Positions 1 through 10,711 of a DNA stretch of 26,417 nt are shown here, in pieces. How positions within the stretch are numbered: position 1 is the stretch's first letter; every line of letters begins with the position of its first letter. Source of the stretch: an uncultured Bacteroidales bacterium. GTDB lineage: Bacteria > Bacteroidota > Bacteroidia > Bacteroidales > Paludibacteraceae. A program made the position numbers and the translations under genes. The DNA lies in contig CADCCH010000011.1 in NCBI GenBank assembly GCA_902799875.1, positions 1-26,417 on the forward strand. Reading direction: 5' to 3'. The notes under the pieces are model-generated. The model was given only the letters and a program-made list of their open reading frames with translations, was not told the origin of the DNA and did no database searches.

Positions 1-91
1 CGTCACGCGGCGAGCGGCTGTCTGCTACTACGATGTGGTAGAAAGCGTAGTCTTTGTGACCATGACGAGCCAAACGAATCTTTGTTGCCAT
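1..91 (-). CDS. rpsP: 30S ribosomal protein S16, N-terminal part (runs off the window edge)
   Basis: The first 30 codons of ribosomal protein S16, a component of the small subunit body, read leftward from an ATG at 91-89. The visible protein starts [20 protein letters not shown] and continues [10 protein letters not shown], the conserved S16 N-terminus. The remainder lies beyond position 1. It has its own Bacteroidota-type promoter about 60 nt upstream and a hairpin in its 5' leader, so it need not depend on read-through from the glycan operon that ends at 221 on the same strand. The identification is secure from sequence similarity; only the truncation limits it. Confidence 0.95.
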   Translation of the reverse strand, partial: MATKIRLARHGHKDYAFYHIVVADSRSPRD

Positions 92-128
92 TTAGACTTA
101 AATTTGAATTGTTAATTAATGTTAACGT

Positions 129-147
129 GCTTTTTTCACGAAAAAGC
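129..147 (-). promoter_or_regulatory. Hairpin at the start of the rpsP leader
   Basis: Read on the minus strand, GCTTTTT (147-141) and AAAAAGC (135-129, after one extra A) can pair around a CGTG loop. The hairpin sits almost at the inferred 5' end of the rpsP mRNA. It could stabilise the transcript or act as a ribosomal-protein leader. Some bacterial S16 operons have autoregulatory leaders, but I cannot match this one to a described family. Function is inference only. Confidence 0.35.
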
Positions 148-150
148 GTG

Positions 151-182
151 CAAAAGTACTGCTTTTTTTTGACATGACCAAA
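151..182 (-). promoter_or_regulatory. Promoter of rpsP
   Basis: On the minus strand the -7 box TACTTTTG occupies 158-151 and the -33 box TTTG occupies 182-179, with 20 nt between them. This matches the Bacteroidota sigma-ABfr consensus TTTG/N19-21/TAnnTTTG. The inferred transcription start is near 145, giving a leader of roughly 55 nt before the rpsP start codon. Confidence 0.75.
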
Positions 183-220
183 TTTTTCTTGCATTTTTTT
201 GCAAATAAGCACGTATTTCG

Positions 221-2352
<2,132 letters not shown>

Positions 2353-2356
<4 letters not shown>

Positions 2357-4065
2357 TATTCAAATACCAACATCGAATAATATTTCATCGCCGGGATGGT
2401 CAGTTCGACCTGTCCGCCGCTATAGCTAAATTGCAATTCGATAGCCGCACCTTGCTGATCGTCCGGCGAAGCGCACCATACGCGAGTCGGTTGCTTGGAG
2501 GCTGCGACCTTGATCTTCATATCTGCGAGACGGTCCGGTTCTCCCTGATCGCCGTTCGTGTCGCACCAATCGAGGTGGGTTGCATTACGATAGGACAGCA
2601 GATGTATCACATCCTTGCCGCCCACATGACGGCCGACCGTAGCAATCCGGTCCAGTTGCGGAGCCCATTGGTTGAACACTACCGTATCCGAGGTTACATC
2701 CACGCCAAACCAATCGGTATTGATCTGTGCTACCGCAACTTCCGGACGCAGCAGGTTCTCGTACGCTACCGTGAAGTCATAGTACGCGATCATCGCACGC
2801 TTCAGTTCTCCCGACATCGCCAGATCTTCCTTGGGGAAATACTCATTACAGAGCATATGTTCACCCATCTGGAGGATCGTACCGCCCCATGCCATCGCCG
2901 CAGCCGTTGCCATGATGATACCCGGGGCATTGAAATATCCGCGACCTTTGTTACCCAAGTCATAGTTGAGGTATGCCGCCAGCACGGTTTGCTTGCCGCT
3001 TGACCATGCAGCGTTATTGGTGATGATATCGCGGAAGATATCGTATCCGTTCGCATCGCTATGATCCCATACCTCGGTATAACAGAAATCCACCGGCGAC
3101 GCAGCAATCTGTCCCTGCTGACCGTACTGACCGACGGCGTTCATAACAATTCGCTTGTTCGGTTGATTGGTTTTCATATAGCTAATGAATGAACCGAACG
3201 TACCGGCCAAGTTCACAGCCTTACCCTCGTAGTCATATACCGGCACCAGACGGTAACCGAGTTGGTCGATCTGCCAGCCGTCAAAATTGAAGACTGCAAA
3301 CACCTCATCGTTGCGTGCAGAAAGGAAGGCTTTCCAGTCCTCATTGGCGGTATTAGCCAGATAGATCGAACTCTTAAAAGGCGAACCGAGCGGGTGATAA
3401 TCCGGCGTGCGGTGGTTCTGATCCAGATAGAGCAACCATTCGCGGCTCACACCATCGGTCTCATAATCTTCGAGTACACCGTACGCAAGATTGTAATACA
3501 AGGCCTTCATCCCACGTGCGTGCGAGGCATCGATATAACTCTGCACCGTTGCGCGGTAGCAGTTACGAGAAATGATATCGGTCCACACATCCATCGGTTG
3601 GGTAGCCGAACCACCCAGCGGATGATGGTGTTTCCAATGCCAATCCTGGAACTGCACGTAGTTGATATGATAGCGGTTGAGGTCATCCATGACAGTCGCT
3701 ATATCTTTATCGGACATGGCTCCGTAAGAGGACAGGAAACCGTTACGCGGGAAACGAACCGGATCGGACGACACATCGATACCGATAGTAGCAAACACAC
3801 TGTCTTTCCCATTCGCGGCCGTGACGGTCTGCTCGCTAAGCGTCTGACCGAGATGTTGGTACCGCACCTTCACCGTACCTTCCGGCAGGTTATTGAGTGT
3901 AAACGACACCTTCTGCCCCGGGGCATAGCAGGCTTTATCCGTACTCATCAGGTACGGGATATAGGTTTCACCGTAGGTGACAGGATCCTGCGTCGGTTCG
4001 TTGATATTACAACCCGTTGTGGCAACCAACAATGTCATCAGTAGTATAGGATACATGTTTTTCAT
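2353..4065 (-). CDS. GH66 dextranase-type glycoside hydrolase, lipoprotein
   Basis: GH66 enzymes are endo-dextranases or cycloisomaltooligosaccharide glucanotransferases that cut alpha-1,6-glucan. The 570-residue protein has a lipoprotein signal (LLVATTGC, lipid Cys at 19), so it is probably anchored to the outer membrane. GH66 hallmarks follow: RFPRNGFLSS (about 104-113), YVQFQDWHWKHHHPL (136-150), and FDGWQIDQLGYR with the expected nucleophile D267. FCYTEVW supplies the expected acid/base E331, and a C-terminal beta-sandwich ends at MLVFEY. The start ATG overlaps the stop of the upstream SusE/F-like gene as ATGA, implying translational coupling. The N-terminal sandwich just before IGIDVSSD looks about 20-30 residues shorter than I remember for the family, which may be an in-frame loss; this is uncertain. 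In this operon the enzyme would make the first cut, releasing isomalto-oligosaccharides for import through SusC/D. Confidence 0.9.
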
Positions 4066-5177
4066 AATTGCTTAAAGGATATTGTGGTGTCTTGGATGTT
4101 AATGGTGATGCTCCAGTTACCTGCAGCAGGAACGACCCATTTATTATCCGGATCACCGGTGTGTATCTCAAATGTACCGTTCTCCGAAACCGGACAATCA
4201 GGAGTTGGGGCAAAGAGCATCTCGCCCGACCAATCGGACTTGATCTCGGTGGGGAACTTGATCTGTCCCGCGTTCAGCGGGCCTTCGTAGATAAACAGGT
4301 CTCTCTCCGGATGCTGCATCTGCGTCAGGTTATCCCAACTCCATCCGCCGGGAGCCGCATCGCCGATCATATAGATATGATCATACATCTCCGTAATCTC
4401 ATTGACGGCGATAACTATCGTGAGCGCTTTGGTATCCACGTCGATGGTATAACTACCCGGTGCTTCAATAGTCCATTTCAGATCCGGATAATCTTCCTCT
4501 GTGGCTCGATAGACCATACGTGTCTCATCCAGCGAATCACGCACGTAGCAAGGCAACCAATCTTCAGTAGTAGTCAGGATTTTAAACTCGCCTTTATGCA
4601 GTTTACCGGTCCAGGTATAGCCCGAGAGCGTACTCATATCCCACTGCAGCTGTGCTGCATGGTCTCTATCCCATCCGTTCGGCATAGCGTCGCCAATCAG
4701 ATACAGACAGGTCGTATCTGCCAGATACCGCACGATAGACACCGGCAGTATCTCCGACACCTGCTGTTCACCCGACATCTGCACTTTGGCACGTACCCGC
4801 AAGGCAAAACGTGTCGGCTCATTGTCCTTCATTGCCACAAAGAACGGCAGCACCGAGTCGATCAACTGGCGATGGGTCAAAGCAAAGGTACGGTCCATCG
4901 TTCGACCGATCTCGAAATGCAAACCGTCTTCCAAAGCGCTATCCGCCAGATTCATATCGATCGTATAGGCAATAGCCGAACCCGTACCGTGATTCGTTCC
5001 GGCTGTCCATGTCAGCTGCATCGCCGTCTGGTCACCCATGCGGCTGTTACAAACCACGCTATCATGCAAGGCTGTCAGCACCAATGCTTCATCGCGTTGC
5101 GGTTCATCCTGCGGCTTCTTACACGAGAAGAGACATAACGCACACAGTATGAAACAGATAAATCTACAATCTTTCAT
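4062..5177 (-). CDS. SusE/SusF-like surface glycan-binding lipoprotein
   Basis: The 371-residue lipoprotein has the signal MKDCRFICFILCALCLFSCK with the lipid Cys at 19. It is followed by KKPQDEP, an acidic stretch resembling the Bacteroidota surface lipoprotein export signal. An N-terminal Ig-like SusE-type domain (about 30-150) is followed by two similar starch-binding-like modules. These begin CLYLIGDAMPNGWD (157-170) and IYMIGDAAPGGWSW (268-281). The modules recur in the T9SS-tailed protein at the head of the operon. SusE/F proteins hold glycans at the cell surface for the SusC/D transporter and have no catalytic activity. The gene starts one base after the susD stop and overlaps the GH66 start by four bases. 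The exact ligand is inferred to be an alpha-glucan from the neighbouring GH66. Confidence 0.85.
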   Translation of the reverse strand: MKDCRFICFILCALCLFSCKKPQDEPQRDEALVLTALHDSVVCNSRMGDQTAMQLTWTAGTNHGTGSAIAYTIDMNLADSALEDGLHFEIGRTMDRTFALTHRQLIDSVLPFFVAMKDNEPTRFALRVRAKVQMSGEQQVSEILPVSIVRYLADTTCLYLIGDAMPNGWDRDHAAQLQWDMSTLSGYTWTGKLHKGEFKILTTTEDWLPCYVRDSLDETRMVYRATEEDYPDLKWTIEAPGSYTIDVDTKALTIVIAVNEITEMYDHIYMIGDAAPGGWSWDNLTQMQHPERDLFIYEGPLNAGQIKFPTEIKSDWSGEMLFAPTPDCPVSENGTFEIHTGDPDNKWVVPAAGNWSITINIQDTTISFKQL

Positions 5178-5178
5178 A

Positions 5179-6660
5179 TCAATATCCCGGGTTTTGCGTT
5201 AATAATTCATTCGCTTCGATCTCCTGCATCGGAATCGGGAAGAGCAGATGCTTGGAAGTAGCATTTGTTTTCCCTACGGAGTGCAGGAAAGTGAGGGCGT
5301 AGTTATTCGGATAGCGCAACATATCGAACCAACGGTGTCCTTCAAAGGCCAATTCGATACGGCGCTCATGTATGATTTTGTCGCGCATCTGTGCCTGTGT
5401 CAGGCCTTCTATCTGCGCACGGCTCGTCAGACCGGCACGCTTGCGCACCAGATAGAGCGGTGCTTCCGCTTCCGTCGTACGACCTAACTCATTCAGCGCT
5501 TCCGCCTCCATGAGCAGCACATCCGCGTAGCGGGTGACGATCCAGTTCTGATTACTCGTGTTGTAATCCGGAGACTGGGCTTTGGTTAACAGGAACTTGC
5601 GTACATTATATCCGGTTTTCGAGTAACTGCTGGAGTATGTATATCCGTCAAAAGTCGGGCATCCGGCATAGAAAATCGTCTTGTCTTTACGCAAATCCCC
5701 CGGTTCGTACTGGCTGACAAACTCCGCCGTAGGTTGGTTCCAACCGTAGCAACCGGCCGCCATACCGGAGTTACGCGGTCCTTGGAAAGTACTGATCCAC
5801 GATGCCTGATTCTCATTGGCCCAGAAATCATAATTCGTTTTACCGTAGTACTGCACCTCAAATATCGACTCTACTCCATTCTGTTTGGCCGGGTTGAAGT
5901 TATCGGCATAGTCCGGTGCCAGTTGATAGCCCATGGCGGTGATCTCCTGACAGAGCCGTACCACTTCGTCGTACTTGTGCGTATAGGTCAGATGCACCCG
6001 CGCCATCTCAGCCATTGCGGCTTCACGGCTGGCACGGCCGATCTGTTTGGAACCGTAACTGCTCCGTTGCGGCAAAAGTGCTATCGCCTGATTCAGGTCG
6101 TCCATGATCAGCGCATAGACCTCTTCGGCCGTGGCTCGCGCCATCTTAAGCGGACTGTCTGAGGTCAGTGGTTCGATCGGCATCGGTACCCCGCCGAACA
6201 GGCGCACTAAAATAAAGTAGTAATGTGCGCGCAAGAAATGCGCTTCACCCAGCATGCGGTTCTTCAGATCATTATCTATCTGCATGCCCGGCACGTTTTT
6301 GAGCACAAAATTGCAGCGTAAGATACCGGGAGACGGTCCGCGCCATAAGTCCAAAGCGGCAAAATTATCGGCCGTAGCAATGAAATTAGCCATCTCGGTC
6401 GTCTCCAATCCGTCCGTACCACCACCGGCTCCTACCTCACTCTCGTTAGCAATAATATCCAGCGTCCATATACGCATATTGTACAATTTAGCCCATTGAA
6501 GCGGTTGGTAACAAGCGTTCACCGCTGCTTCGGCATCTGCTGCCGTCTGGAATCCATTCGTCGTATCGACCGAATCGTATGGTTGTCTCTCCAAGAAATT
6601 GCAGGACATAACCGCTAACGCTATTACTATATATACTATCTTTTTCATATTCATATGCAT
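5179..6660 (-). CDS. SusD/RagB family nutrient-binding lipoprotein
   Basis: SusD proteins are outer-membrane lipoproteins that form a lid over the SusC channel and bind the incoming oligosaccharide. The 493-residue protein has a lipoprotein signal ending AVMSC, followed by NFLERQPYDS. It then has the typical SusD helical repeats: the RMLGEAHFLRAHYYFILVRL segment, a RYADVLLMEAEALNELG segment, and the C-terminal ERRIELAFEGHRWFDMLRY signature. Candidate ATGs lie at 6660, 6654 and 6648. The first overlaps the susC stop as TAATG and suggests coupled translation. The third gives the most canonical signal peptide (MKKIVYIVIALAVMSC), so the true start may be 6648. It pairs with the SusC gene immediately upstream. 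Confidence 0.95.
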   Translation of the reverse strand: MHMNMKKIVYIVIALAVMSCNFLERQPYDSVDTTNGFQTAADAEAAVNACYQPLQWAKLYNMRIWTLDIIANESEVGAGGGTDGLETTEMANFIATADNFAALDLWRGPSPGILRCNFVLKNVPGMQIDNDLKNRMLGEAHFLRAHYYFILVRLFGGVPMPIEPLTSDSPLKMARATAEEVYALIMDDLNQAIALLPQRSSYGSKQIGRASREAAMAEMARVHLTYTHKYDEVVRLCQEITAMGYQLAPDYADNFNPAKQNGVESIFEVQYYGKTNYDFWANENQASWISTFQGPRNSGMAAGCYGWNQPTAEFVSQYEPGDLRKDKTIFYAGCPTFDGYTYSSSYSKTGYNVRKFLLTKAQSPDYNTSNQNWIVTRYADVLLMEAEALNELGRTTEAEAPLYLVRKRAGLTSRAQIEGLTQAQMRDKIIHERRIELAFEGHRWFDMLRYPNNYALTFLHSVGKTNATSKHLLFPIPMQEIEANELLTQNPGY

Positions 6661-9629
6661 TAGAAGGTGATGTTAATTCCAAACGTAAAGTTACGCGTCA
6701 ACGGATAGACATTGCTGTCTATACCGCTGCCTCCCACCTCCGGATCGAGACCCGTGTAGCGTGTGAATGTGTAGAGGTTCTGTCCGGAAACAGAGAATCG
6801 TACCTCATCCATACGCGCTTTGCTCGTCAGATGTTTTGGGAGCGTGTAACCAATCGTGATACTCTTCAGACGCAGATAGTCTCCTTTCTCGAGGAAACGG
6901 TCACTGACGCGGTTGTTCTTATTGGGGTCAGAGAACACGGCACGTGGCATCGTAGTGGAGTGATAATCCGGACGCCAACGATCGAGCGTTGAAGTTAACT
7001 GGTTCTGCGCCACGGACATAGCCTCCAAAGTTGAACGGTTGCCGTTATAAATCATGTTTCCCGCTGCTCCCTGCAGGTACAGCTCTATATCCACGCCGTA
7101 GAACTCAAAGCGGTTGTTCATCGAGAAAGTCCATGAAGGTGTCGGAGAACCCAGGATAGTACGGTCATCTTCGTTGATCACACCATCGCCGTTGATATCC
7201 TTGAAACGGATATCACCGGGTTGGGTGCTGGTGTACGGATCGCTACCGATCGTCTGTACCGCATGCTGATCCACCTCTTCTTGAGATTGGAAAATGCCGT
7301 CCGTCACATAGCCGTAGAAAGCAGCAACCGGATAACCGACCTTATGGATATTGCAGTCGAAATACATCGGTACATCATCGTTGAGCGACAAGATCATATT
7401 ACGGTTATAGGCAAAATTGACCGTCGTAGTCCAGGTGAAATTCTTTTTCTTGAAGTTCAGACTGTTCAGACTCACCTCCACACCCGTGTTCCGCATCTTA
7501 CCGGCATTAATACTCGGCACCGCCTCGTCCGAATAGCCGCTACTGATAGGTACGGACATCGGCACTAACATATCGTTGGTGTTCTTGATATACCAATCCA
7601 CCGTAGCATGCAGACGCTGGTCAAAGAAAGCAAAATCCGCTCCGACATTATATTGTTCCACCGTCTCCCAACGGACATTGGGATTCGGCAACTCCCATGG
7701 TGCCAGACCGCCTACCTGCTTGTCTCCAAACGAGTACTGCACGGTCTGCAGTTTGCTGGCATACGCATAATTGCTCACACTCGCCTGATTACCCGTCAGA
7801 CCGTAACCAGCACGTAATTTGAAGTCCGTGAGCCAGAAGGATTTCTTAAACCAATGTTCCTCACTCATGCGCCAAGCCAACGCCACGGAAGGGAAATAAC
7901 CCCAACGGTTCTTCTTCGCAAAACGGCTCGAACCGTCCGCACGGAAGGTGGCTGTCAACAGATAACGGTTGTCATATCCATAGGTCACACGTCCCATGAA
8001 CGAGAGTAATGCCCAATCGGATTTATTACCATAGATAGTAGGTTCCAACAGACCGTTGCTGAGCTGTCGCGCGTTCTCCGACACAAAGCCCTGTACGGCG
8101 CCGCTCATGAACTCATAGTCATTCGCCTGCATGGACGATCCGATCATGGCAGTGAAGTTATGCTTGTCTTTGAAGGTCTTTACGAATGACAGCGTATTGT
8201 CCCACAACCAAGTGATACTCTTGTCGAACGAACGGAAAGCTTGCGATTCGGGTTGCGCTATCGGCTGCCAATCGTACGCCGGCGTCCAACTCTGCTGATC
8301 CCAGTACATGACCTGTATACCAAAGGTGGTTTTAAAAATCAACCAATCCAGCGGTTTGATCTCGGCATAGATATTACCTAAGAGATTATAACCTTTGGTA
8401 GAACTGGTGTTTTCCATCATCTTACCCACCGGGTTGGCGATATCTCCCACGTACATCGCGAGGCCTACCGGACCGGCCCATGTGCCATCCTCATTCTTAA
8501 TCGCCTGCGTAGGTAACGCGCGCATCGTGTTCTGTATATTATATTCTCCGCCGGACTTGATATCGTGGTTGAGGCTGAGTTTATGACCAAACTTCAACCA
8601 GTTGAGCAACTGAGTATCGTGGTTGAACTGCAGCGTGATACGGCGATAAGCGGTCGTTTTGATGATACCTTTCTGGTCGTAGAACGCACCGGATACATAG
8701 AAATTGGATTTCTGCGTTCCGCCTGAATAACTGAGACTATAGTTCTGCGTAGGGGCGAACTGCCATAACTCCGACATCCAATCCGTACCGTCACCAAGCG
8801 CCTTCGGATCCGCAAAAGCAGGGTTCTGCGGTTGACCGGCATTCGCCATCATCTCGTTATGCAAAGATGCAAACTGATAGGCCTTGAGTAGCGGTAAGGT
8901 ACGTTGTAACTGATCGAAGCCAAACGAGCCCTTCAGGGAGATATGCCCTTTCTCATTCTCTCCTTTCTTGGTCGTGATAATAACCACGCCATACGCACCG
9001 CGGCTACCATAGATAGCGGTTGCCGACGCATCTTTGAGTACATCTACCGTAGCGACATCGTCCATATTAATCATATTGAGCGGGACATCTGTCGGCACTC
9101 CGTCAATGACGATAAGCGGTTGGGAGTTATTAATACTACCGATACCTCGGATATTCAGGCTCACGTTACTACCCGGCGCACCGGAACCCGTTACCTGCAG
9201 ACCTGCCGCACGCCCTTCGAGTGCCGAGCCCAAAGAAGGAGCCGGAGTCTTCTGCAGATCTTTTTCGCTTACCTGTGAGATAGAACCGGTCAGGTCGCTC
9301 TTCTTCTGCACACCGTAACCGACTACCACGACTTCTTCCAACACCTCCGTGTCTTCCTTGAGCACGACATGCATGCCGGCAGCCGCTTTCAAAGACTGCG
9401 TGGCATAACCAACGTAACTGATCTCTAAAGTGGCTCCTTCCGCTACATCCAACGTGAAGTTACCGTCAAAATCCGTAATAGTACCGTTGGTCGTTCCCTT
9501 CTCCAAGATACTGGCACCTATGATAGGTTCACCCGTTTCATCCACTATGACGCCCCCTACCTGCGCGCTTATAGAAAGCGTGCAGGCAAGAAACAACCAT
9601 AGTATGGAGAATTTGGATAGTCTCTTCAT
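6660..9629 (-). CDS. SusC/RagA family TonB-dependent outer-membrane transporter
   Basis: SusC proteins are 22-strand TonB-dependent porins that import oligosaccharides with energy from TonB-ExbBD. The 989-residue protein has a signal peptide cleaved near SISA-QV and an N-terminal carboxypeptidase-regulatory-like domain (about 24-100, GVIVDETGEPIIGASI). A VVVVGYGVQKKSDLTGS motif leads into the plug, which carries the SusC-type signature SLNIRGIGSINNSQPLIVID and DASATAIYGSRGAYGVV (about 120-220). The beta-barrel ends in an aromatic terminal strand (NFTFGINITF). There is no N-terminal anti-sigma-binding (STN) extension, in keeping with control by a SusR-type regulator rather than an ECF sigma pair. 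The gene begins 9 nt after the upstream gene and overlaps susD by one base. Confidence 0.96.
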   Translation of the reverse strand: MKRLSKFSILWLFLACTLSISAQVGGVIVDETGEPIIGASILEKGTTNGTITDFDGNFTLDVAEGATLEISYVGYATQSLKAAAGMHVVLKEDTEVLEEVVVVGYGVQKKSDLTGSISQVSEKDLQKTPAPSLGSALEGRAAGLQVTGSGAPGSNVSLNIRGIGSINNSQPLIVIDGVPTDVPLNMINMDDVATVDVLKDASATAIYGSRGAYGVVIITTKKGENEKGHISLKGSFGFDQLQRTLPLLKAYQFASLHNEMMANAGQPQNPAFADPKALGDGTDWMSELWQFAPTQNYSLSYSGGTQKSNFYVSGAFYDQKGIIKTTAYRRITLQFNHDTQLLNWLKFGHKLSLNHDIKSGGEYNIQNTMRALPTQAIKNEDGTWAGPVGLAMYVGDIANPVGKMMENTSSTKGYNLLGNIYAEIKPLDWLIFKTTFGIQVMYWDQQSWTPAYDWQPIAQPESQAFRSFDKSITWLWDNTLSFVKTFKDKHNFTAMIGSSMQANDYEFMSGAVQGFVSENARQLSNGLLEPTIYGNKSDWALLSFMGRVTYGYDNRYLLTATFRADGSSRFAKKNRWGYFPSVALAWRMSEEHWFKKSFWLTDFKLRAGYGLTGNQASVSNYAYASKLQTVQYSFGDKQVGGLAPWELPNPNVRWETVEQYNVGADFAFFDQRLHATVDWYIKNTNDMLVPMSVPISSGYSDEAVPSINAGKMRNTGVEVSLNSLNFKKKNFTWTTTVNFAYNRNMILSLNDDVPMYFDCNIHKVGYPVAAFYGYVTDGIFQSQEEVDQHAVQTIGSDPYTSTQPGDIRFKDINGDGVINEDDRTILGSPTPSWTFSMNNRFEFYGVDIELYLQGAAGNMIYNGNRSTLEAMSVAQNQLTSTLDRWRPDYHSTTMPRAVFSDPNKNNRVSDRFLEKGDYLRLKSITIGYTLPKHLTSKARMDEVRFSVSGQNLYTFTRYTGLDPEVGGSGIDSNVYPLTRNFTFGINITF

Positions 9630-9638
9630 AATATGATA

Positions 9639-10544
9639 TTACTTAACGATTATTTTATGCGATTGATGCGTCCCCTTGAGGATGTACAGACCGGCAGGAA
9701 GGCCAACCGGCGAATGAGCTACCATACGACCCTGCAGATCATATACTGCTTCGATTTTGTTCTCGACCAATGTATTCTCCACACCGGAAGGATTATTAAG
9801 CGAAAGAACAAGTTGGTTCGTAACGGCATTTACCGTAACATAAAAGGTCGTCTCTTCTGCCAAAGAAACCGCAAACTTGTTATCATTGCTATCATCGGTA
9901 ATCATGATATCAAACGCACCTTTGTCCGCTATCGGCGCGTTTGCTGCCGTAGCACCATAGGCTTTACCCCAGTCACGCTGATGCAAGAATTTTAACTCAC
10001 CGCTATGAAGCGCAATTTGACCTTGGTAGATTCCGCTGTTAAAGGCTGTTTCCGTCAACTCGATAGCGTTATCAAGACTCCAACCGGCAGCGGTTGCATC
10101 ACCAATCGGATAAATAGCTACGGGATAATGGCTACTAAATCCTTTATCTTCCATACCGGTACCGTCTTCGACGGTTAATTGCGGGGCTTCACCTCTCAAA
10201 TCAATACGAAGCGAATAGCGGCCTGCTGAAACATTGTATTTATTATCATTATCCTGCAACTCCTGCTCACGCTTCACCATGGTGCCGGAAGCCAAAGCCT
10301 CTCCTTGCGTAGCCGGACCATAGGAAGGCATCCAATCCTCATTCTCCAGAAACTTAAGATTACCGGCAGAGAGATCTCCCACCCATTCGTACACACCATC
10401 TTCAACAGTCAGCATAAGAGCGGCCGTATGTAAATCCCAACCATTGGGAGTTGCATCACCAATTAAATACAAACGACCCGGATGAGCCATCATGGTAGAA
10501 AGAGTAAACATTGCAATTACCAAAAGAGAAAAGATTTTTTTCAT
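9639..10544 (-). CDS. SusE/F-like two-module glycan-binding protein with T9SS C-terminal sorting domain
   Basis: First gene of the glycan operon. From ATG 10544 the product is 301 residues with signal peptide MKKIFSLLVIAMFTLSTMMA and no lipobox; a second ATG at 10556 adds MICI. Two modules start at RLYLIGDATPNGWD and IYPIGDATAAGWSLD, matching the modules of the lipoprotein at 4062-5177. The last 35-40 residues (VYDLQGRMVAHSP...LPAGLYILKG...HKIIVK) fit a type A T9SS sorting domain. Such domains direct export by the Por/type IX system and are usually removed with attachment to surface lipopolysaccharide, or release. The protein is therefore probably a surface-displayed or secreted alpha-glucan-binding protein sent by a different route from the lipidated SusE/F proteins. 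Start choice: 10544 is preferred for the clean signal peptide and a leader of about 40 nt from the mapped promoter. Confidence 0.85.
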   Translation of the reverse strand: MKKIFSLLVIAMFTLSTMMAHPGRLYLIGDATPNGWDLHTAALMLTVEDGVYEWVGDLSAGNLKFLENEDWMPSYGPATQGEALASGTMVKREQELQDNDNKYNVSAGRYSLRIDLRGEAPQLTVEDGTGMEDKGFSSHYPVAIYPIGDATAAGWSLDNAIELTETAFNSGIYQGQIALHSGELKFLHQRDWGKAYGATAANAPIADKGAFDIMITDDSNDNKFAVSLAEETTFYVTVNAVTNQLVLSLNNPSGVENTLVENKIEAVYDLQGRMVAHSPVGLPAGLYILKGTHQSHKIIVK

Positions 10545-10592
10545 AATACAAATCATTTAGGGTTAGACAATATGTTTTTAGCATTTGCGATG

Positions 10593-10623
10593 CAAAGGTA
10601 CTGCTTTTCATTTACATACGCAA
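10593..10623 (-). promoter_or_regulatory. Promoter of the alpha-glucan utilization operon
   Basis: On the minus strand the -7 box TACCTTTG lies at 10600-10593 and a -33 TTG at 10623-10621, spaced 20 nt. Transcription is inferred to start near 10586. The -7 box is half of a perfect inverted repeat, TTTGC-GAT-GCAAA (10584-10596), that spans the likely start site. Confidence 0.75.
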
Positions 10624-10642
10624 TAGTGCACATGCAAAAAGT

Positions 10643-10677
10643 AGTGAATTAACAAATATAAAATTTACCAATTCACT
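10643..10677 (-). promoter_or_regulatory. Inverted repeat upstream of the glycan operon promoter, candidate SusR-like operator
   Basis: AGTGAATT (10643-10650) and AATTCACT (10670-10677) are perfect 8-bp inverted arms with a 19-nt A/T-rich centre. The element starts 20 nt upstream of the -33 box, a typical activator position, between the regulator gene and the operon it probably controls. Binding by the adjacent regulator is inference. A weak terminator for the regulator gene is an alternative reading, since a short T run (ACTTTTT) follows on the minus strand. Confidence 0.45.
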
Positions 10678-10711
10678 TAATTACAGCATTATACAAAAAA
10701 CAAAAGGAGTA

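Noticed and set aside
189..206. TTGCA/TGCAA inverted arms after the GH97 gene as an operon terminator
   Set aside because: The stem is only five pairs of weak composition, without a proper T run on the minus strand after it.
92..220. Additional small gene between rpsP and the GH97 gene
   Set aside because: Open frames here have no family resemblance and overlap the rpsP promoter and leader.
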